DNA of 18,819 nucleotides from JBOGFI01 sp050743365 (GTDB taxonomy: Bacteria; Actinomycetota; Acidimicrobiia; IMCC26256; JACDBD01), in the NCBI GenBank assembly GCA_050743365.1, contig JBOGFI010000155.1:1-18819 (forward strand). The letters are read 5' to 3'. The notes beneath the pieces were generated by a model. That model had not been told where the DNA came from. It saw only the letters and a list, made by a program, of their open reading frames with translations, and searched no databases. The translations under genes were made by a program, and so were the position numbers. Below, piece after piece: positions 15,811 to 18,819 of the stretch; the first letter of the stretch is position 1, and each line of letters begins with the position of its first letter.

Positions 15811-16116
15811 TCAGTCCTCGTCGATCCGGAGGACGTCGAGGTTGCGGAACGTCACCGGACCGTCGCACAGCTTGGACGACTTCTCGGCGAACGCGCCGGT
15901 CTCGGGCAGGTCGTTGTTCTTCATCGCCTCGTCGTACGACGGGAACTCGATGATGTCCACGTACGTGTTGGGCTTATCGCGATCGCTCGTGCTCACCGCC
16001 CGGCCGGCAGTCCGCCTGCCCTCGGTCGCGGCGAGCCACTCGTCGGTGAGCTTGTCCATCTCGTCGCGCTTTTCCTTGGTCGTCGAGTACTCGATGATCT
16101 GGACGAACTTGGCCAC
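15811..16116 (-). CDS. Small dimeric alpha/beta-barrel (ABM/ferredoxin-fold-like) protein
   Basis: This 101-aa protein begins FVQIIEYSTTKEKRDEMDKL, a strand followed by a helix, and later has TYVDIIEFPSYDEAMKNNDL, a strand-turn-helix typical of dimeric alpha/beta-barrel proteins related to antibiotic biosynthesis monooxygenases. It has one cysteine (SSKLCDGPVTF) and no signal peptide. Some members are enzymes, many are uncharacterised, so no reaction can be assigned. The GTG at 16116 is preceded by AAGGGGG at good distance. It follows the udgX-like gene after 57 bp and precedes the oxygenase gene after 10 bp; a role together with the oxygenase is inference from position. Confidence 0.75.
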   Translation of the reverse strand: MAKFVQIIEYSTTKEKRDEMDKLTDEWLAATEGRRTAGRAVSTSDRDKPNTYVDIIEFPSYDEAMKNNDLPETGAFAEKSSKLCDGPVTFRNLDVLRIDED

Positions 16117-16133
16117 GGTGCCCCCTTGTTCGG

Positions 16134-16148
16134 CTCGACTCGACTCGA
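16134..16148. repeat. Short tandem repeat (CTCGA) x3
   Basis: Three perfect CTCGA units lie between the udgX-like gene and the small barrel gene, just upstream of the latter's Shine-Dalgarno. Slippage here could alter leader length, but no function is shown. Confidence 0.6.
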
Positions 16149-16173
16149 TGGTGGGCCTGCCCCGGCGTGGACG

Positions 16174-16794
16174 TCAACCCAGGCGCGCCGCCATCGCCCG
16201 CAGGTCATCGGCGAGGTCGGCGAACTCGGCCTCGCGCTGCTCGCCCTCCTCGACCCGCAGGATGGCCGACGGGTGGATCGTCGCCACCGCCCACACGCCC
16301 GACGGGAGCTGCTGGAAGTCGCCCCGCTGCTTCGTGACCCGGAACTTGGGACCGAAGACGGCCTGGGCGGCGGTGGCGCCGAGCAGGCCGAACACCTTCG
16401 GTTCCACGAGCGCCAGCTCCCGCTCCCACCAGACGCGGCAGGCGCCGACCTCGGCGGCGTCGGGCTTCTGGTGGACGCGCACCTTGCCCGCCGGTCGCCA
16501 TTTGAAGTGCTTGACCGCGTTGGTGACGTAGACCTGGCTGCGGTCGATGCCGGCTGCCTCCAGCGCCCGGTCGAGCAGACGCCCCGCCGGCCCGACGAAC
16601 GGCTTCCCCGCGAGATCCTCCTTGTCGCCCGGGACCTCGCCCATGAGCATCAGCGGGGCGTGCTCGGGCCCTTCGCCGAAGACCGTCTGGGTGGCCCGCT
16701 CGTACAGCGAGCACCGGGTGCATGACTCGGCCTCGCGGGCCACCTCCTCGAGCGACTCCTGCCCGTCGGCGAACAGCGAGCTCTGGCTGCTCAT
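16174..16794 (-). CDS. udgX: UdgX-like uracil-DNA glycosylase (family 4-related, iron-sulfur)
   Basis: This 206-aa protein follows the UdgX pattern: SCTRCSLYERATQTVFGEGP with cluster cysteines Cys25 and Cys28, active-site motif GEVPGDKEDLAGKPFVGPAG (Glu53), TNAVKHFKW (91-99), the insertion GKVRVHQKP (His108), Cys119 in GACRVWW, and TIHPSAILR. In M. smegmatis UdgX, GEQPG and KRRIH occupy these places, and the KRRIH histidine forms a covalent bond with the abasic site after uracil release. Here the glutamate and histidine are kept but the motifs read GEVPG and KVRVH. The likely role is recognition and capture of uracil in DNA. The ATG at 16794 has no Shine-Dalgarno but a TAGAAC element 7 nt before it. 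Confidence 0.85.
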   Translation of the reverse strand: MSSQSSLFADGQESLEEVAREAESCTRCSLYERATQTVFGEGPEHAPLMLMGEVPGDKEDLAGKPFVGPAGRLLDRALEAAGIDRSQVYVTNAVKHFKWRPAGKVRVHQKPDAAEVGACRVWWERELALVEPKVFGLLGATAAQAVFGPKFRVTKQRGDFQQLPSGVWAVATIHPSAILRVEEGEQREAEFADLADDLRAMAARLG

Positions 16795-16801
16795 GGGCGT
16801 A

Positions 16802-16807
16802 GTTCTA
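16802..16807 (-). promoter_or_regulatory. Possible -10 element of the udgX-like gene
   Basis: TAGAAC on the minus strand is 7 nt before the ATG. The last base departs from TANNNT, but the spacing matches the other leaderless candidates. Confidence 0.35.
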
Positions 16808-16836
16808 CCCGTTCCCGCCGCGGGACGAACGGACGA

Positions 16837-16992
16837 TCAGAGGAAGCGGGTCGCGCCCACGGCGGCGATCATGACCGTGATCATCGTCCACGTCTGGGCA
16901 CGGAGCTTCGACTCGACGACGACTTTGAGGTCGGAGATCTCGGCGCGGAGATCGGCCTTGGTCACCAGGTCGTCGCGCAGCCCCGGCTCCAT
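16837..16992 (-). CDS. Small coiled-coil/transmembrane protein, downstream tandem copy
   Basis: This 51-aa protein reads MEPGLRDDLVTKADLRAEIS, then a charged helix and KLRAQTW, then a membrane segment (about 35-46, TMITVMIAAVGA). The TKADL-type repeat helix followed by one membrane helix resembles many small phage- and chromosome-encoded coiled-coil membrane proteins (XhlA- or DUF1640-like). Function is unknown. The ATG at 16992 comes 6 nt (AAGGCG) after the TAG of the upstream copy, in the same frame, so translation probably re-initiates there. The start is forced by that stop. The udgX-like gene lies 42 bp downstream on the same strand. Confidence 0.7.
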   Translation of the reverse strand: MEPGLRDDLVTKADLRAEISDLKVVVESKLRAQTWTMITVMIAAVGATRFL

Positions 16993-16998
16993 CGCCTT

Positions 16999-17154
16999 CT
17001 AGGTGAGGTGAGCGAGCGTGACCGTCAGCCCGCCGATACCTACGAACGCGCCGACGACGGCCCAGGTCTGAGTGCGGAGCTTCTCCTCGAACGACGCGCG
17101 CAGATCCGAGACGTCGGCTTTCGTGGCGAGATCCTGACGCAGGCCAGGCTCCAT
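16999..17154 (-). CDS. Small coiled-coil/transmembrane protein, upstream tandem copy
   Basis: This 51-aa paralogue of the next gene reads MEPGLRQDLATKADVSDLRA, then KLRTQTW (25-31), then a membrane segment (about 31-49, glycine- and valine-rich). Twelve of the first fourteen residues match the downstream copy; the helix is four residues shorter before KLRxQTW, and the C-terminus is correspondingly longer. The ATG at 17154 is preferred because the two copies then have the same length and TAGCAT lies 7 nt upstream; an ATG at 17163 (MKAMEPG) is the alternative. It is divergent from the SRPBCC gene at 17197. Localisation at the membrane is predicted; partners are unknown. Confidence 0.7.
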   Translation of the reverse strand: MEPGLRQDLATKADVSDLRASFEEKLRTQTWAVVGAFVGIGGLTVTLAHLT

Positions 17155-17161
17155 CGCCTTC

Positions 17162-17167
17162 ATGCTA
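17162..17167 (-). promoter_or_regulatory. Possible -10 element of the tandem small-protein genes
   Basis: TAGCAT on the minus strand ends 7 nt before the ATG at 17154. It overlaps the alternative ATG at 17163, so one of the two readings excludes the other. Confidence 0.35.
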
Positions 17168-17184
17168 GCGACCGGTGAGACACC

Positions 17185-17190
17185 TACCCT
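17185..17190 (+). promoter_or_regulatory. Candidate -10 element for a leaderless SRPBCC-lipoprotein mRNA
   Basis: TACCCT ends 6 nt before the ATG at 17197; no Shine-Dalgarno is present at normal distance. Confidence 0.55.
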
Positions 17191-17196
17191 GGCCGC

Positions 17197-17727
17197 ATGC
17201 AGGAGCACTCCTTCTCGGTGGTGGTGGACGCGCCGCCCTGGGAGGTGTGGGAGATGTTCTGGTACCGCGCCCCCGACCGGCCGCAGGCCAGGATCGGCTC
17301 CATCGAGATCCTCCACCCTGGCGACGAGGTGGGCGAGGGACTCGTGCGCCACTGCACGTTCCCGGTGCCGCGCTTCCTCCTGTCCGGTGGCGTGGGCCAG
17401 TCCTGGGAGTGGCTCACCGAGGTGAAGCCCTACGAGTCGTGGCGCTACGACGCCGTCGGCAAGCCGCTGTGGTCGCGCGCCGAGGGCCACACCCGCCTCG
17501 AGGGTCTCGGCGCCGGCCGCACCCGCATCCACTTCCACGAGCGCTACGAGGCGTTCAACCCGTGGATGCGCCGACTCGGCCTCGAGCGCTACGTGCACCG
17601 GCGGATCTCGCGCGACAACGACACCATCCTCGCCGCCATCGAGGGCGGCATCCGCTGGCACCGCACGCGCAAGGCGCGCCAGGCGGAGGGAACCCACGGG
17701 AGCCGGCCACCGTCTCAGGGGACATGA
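17197..17727 (+). CDS. SRPBCC-family ligand-binding protein
   Basis: This 176-aa protein has the START/Bet v1-like pattern. The first strand HSFSVVVDAPPWEVWEMFWY (about 4-23) is followed by IGSIEILHPGDEVGEGLVRHC, QSWEWLTEVKPYESWRYDAV and TRIHFHERYEAF strands, and a long C-terminal helix (about 135-160, SRDNDTILAAIEGGIRWH) that closes the pocket. The tail is basic and then polar. Ligand and role are unknown. It is not closely similar to the other SRPBCC protein at 6062-6526. It overlaps the downstream lipoprotein gene by 4 bp (ATGA), so they form a coupled pair. Confidence 0.85.
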   Translation: MQEHSFSVVVDAPPWEVWEMFWYRAPDRPQARIGSIEILHPGDEVGEGLVRHCTFPVPRFLLSGGVGQSWEWLTEVKPYESWRYDAVGKPLWSRAEGHTRLEGLGAGRTRIHFHERYEAFNPWMRRLGLERYVHRRISRDNDTILAAIEGGIRWHRTRKARQAEGTHGSRPPSQGT

Positions 17728-18581
17728 GGGCAACTCGCGTGATCGGCCTCCTCACCGTGACGGCGGCACTGTGGGCCTGCGGCGACAACGGCGGCGGCGG
17801 CGCCTCCGCTGCCCGCTCGCCCAACGGCATCGACCACCCCACCGGCGCCGACGAGATCGTCGTGCAGGTCGCGACCGGCGGCGGGTTCGTGCCGTTCACG
17901 TCGCGCCTGGCCGAGGTCCCCGAGCTCACGATCTACGGCGACGGCCGCATCGTGATGGTCGGACCCACCACGCTCGAGTTCCCCGGCGCCGCCCTGCCCA
18001 ACCTCCAGGAGGGCCGGCTCACCGAAGACGAGGTCCAGGAGCTGCTGCGGGCGGCCGAGCGCGCCGGGCTGCTCGACCCCGAGCCGCCCGACTACGGCGA
18101 GCCGCTCGTCACCGACCTGCCGACCACGGTGGTCACGGTCGGCGCCGGTGGCGACGAGCACCGGGTGGCCGTCTACGCCCTCGACTACCCGGACGACACC
18201 GGGCTCTCGCGTGAGCAGCGCGACGCCCGCCGCCGGCTGCGCGACTTCGTCCGCGGCATCGACGCCGACGCCGTCGACCGGCGGTACCGGCCGGAGGCGA
18301 TGGCGGTGCTCGTCCGGCCCGGCTCCCCGGCCACCGGGCAGGAGTGGCCGCTGGGCGACCTCGCGGGCGCGGGCGACCCCTACGGCGACTCCGACCCGCT
18401 CACGCGCTGCCTGGTCGTGTCGGGCGCCGATCTCGACACCGTGCTCGCGGCCGCGGAGCAGGCCACCGCCGACACGCGGTGGGCCTCGGGCGGCAACGCC
18501 TACGCGCTCGTGTTCCGGCCGCTGCTGCCCGACGAGCACAGCTGCGATGACCTCGAGCCGGTGCGCGACGCCGGCGCGTGA
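17724..18581 (+). CDS. Conserved putative lipoprotein
   Basis: This 285-aa protein starts with an arginine-containing n-region (MRATR), a hydrophobic stretch (about 7-15) and the lipobox LWAC with Cys19, followed by a glycine-rich linker; it should be anchored outside the cytoplasmic membrane. The mature part begins DEIVVQVATGGGFVPFTSRL and continues with ELTIYGDGRIV and TEDEVQELLRAAERAGLLD, a layout I associate with actinobacterial lipoproteins of unknown function. Two later cysteines (TRCLVVSG and EHSCDDLE) may form a disulfide. The ATG at 17724 overlaps the upstream stop and is preceded by AGGGG. The gene converges on the xylulokinase-like gene after 16 bp. Confidence 0.87.
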   Translation: MRATRVIGLLTVTAALWACGDNGGGGASAARSPNGIDHPTGADEIVVQVATGGGFVPFTSRLAEVPELTIYGDGRIVMVGPTTLEFPGAALPNLQEGRLTEDEVQELLRAAERAGLLDPEPPDYGEPLVTDLPTTVVTVGAGGDEHRVAVYALDYPDDTGLSREQRDARRRLRDFVRGIDADAVDRRYRPEAMAVLVRPGSPATGQEWPLGDLAGAGDPYGDSDPLTRCLVVSGADLDTVLAAAEQATADTRWASGGNAYALVFRPLLPDEHSCDDLEPVRDAGA

Positions 18582-18597
18582 CCGGCGCGCTCGTCCC

Positions 18598-18819
18598 TCA
18601 CCCGCGCGCCGCGGCGTAAGCGGCGCGGATCCCGCCGGCGTCGACCCGGCCGTCCGGCTCGATCGCACGGGCGGTGCCCAGCCCCCACGCCTCGGCCACC
18701 TCGTCGGGCGGCCGCTGGTGCAGCACCGCCGCCGCCTGCACGCACGCGCCCGCCGCCACCTGCTCGCCGCTCGGCACCTCGACGGGGCGGGCGGCCAGGT
18801 CGGCGAGCACGCGCTGGTA
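18598..18819 (-). CDS. xylB: FGGY-family carbohydrate kinase, probably xylulokinase, C-terminal part
   Basis: The visible 73 codons read YQRVLADLAARPVEVP, then SGEQVAAGACVQAAAVL, and end in a short alanine-rich helix. This matches the end of the ATPase-fold domain II of FGGY kinases, where the LADL block and the GEQVAxGACxQAA helix lie close to the C-terminus; xylulokinase has this wording most clearly. The enzyme would phosphorylate D-xylulose or a related sugar with ATP. The catalytic and nucleotide-binding parts lie beyond the right edge, so substrate identity is uncertain. Confidence 0.7.
   Translation of the reverse strand, partial: YQRVLADLAARPVEVPSGEQVAAGACVQAAAVLHQRPPDEVAEAWGLGTARAIEPDGRVDAGGIRAAYAAARG

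Noticed and set aside
18560..18597. Repeated CCGGCGCG motifs at the lipoprotein/xylB junction as a terminator
   Set aside because: The units are direct, not inverted, repeats, so no stable stem forms.

Overview
The window is a very GC-rich stretch with dense genes, short gaps and many GTG starts. It encodes a WhiB-family regulator (WhiB proteins are restricted to Actinobacteria and their phages), a luciferase-like F420-type oxidoreductase, a UdgX-like uracil-DNA glycosylase and an SdhCAB operon of the b558 type. Together these point to an actinobacterial chromosome, possibly from Acidimicrobiia or a relative; that finer placement is inference from gene style only. I see no phage, transposon, CRISPR, tRNA or rRNA signal.

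Layout. 1-961 (minus strand): tatA, an ECF sigma factor and its translationally coupled anti-sigma factor, which runs off the left edge. The sigma gene carries a GGAAC-N17-CGTT promoter typical of stress-type ECF sigma factors. 1025-2011: F420-type oxidoreductase, divergent from a glutamate formimidoyltransferase (2142-3005). 3032-4040: a WhiB2-like regulator divergent from a macrodomain hydrolase, with an AT-rich near-perfect palindrome between them. 4042-8466: a MoxR/ChlI-type AAA+ ATPase and a VWA protein on the minus strand, separated by an SRPBCC gene and an antiparallel lipoprotein gene. A strong hairpin at 6985-7027 ends both the lipoprotein and the ATPase gene. 8622-11213: a 2TM-domain membrane protein and a glycoside hydrolase family 2 enzyme. 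11361-14781: sdhC-sdhA-sdhB with overlapping start and stop codons. 14778-17154 (minus): two small tandem coiled-coil/TM proteins, a UdgX-like DNA glycosylase, a small alpha/beta-barrel protein and a 2-oxoglutarate/Fe(II) oxygenase-like protein. 17197-18581: an SRPBCC protein overlapping a conserved lipoprotein. 18598-18819: the C-terminus of a xylulokinase-like FGGY kinase, cut by the right edge.

Three patterns run across the genes. First, many transcription units have a TANNNT-type -10 hexamer only 6-7 nt before the start codon and no Shine-Dalgarno sequence, which predicts leaderless mRNAs; genes with a longer leader have a purine-rich Shine-Dalgarno. Second, a 70-bp intergenic repeat occurs twice in opposite orientation (2051-2120 and 11221-11290; 58 of 70 positions identical without gaps). 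Third, two 51-aa paralogues lie in the same frame, separated by one TAG codon plus two codons. I see no complete novel defence or mobile system. The most interesting unexplained items are the intergenic repeat family, the tandem small proteins and the variant UdgX.
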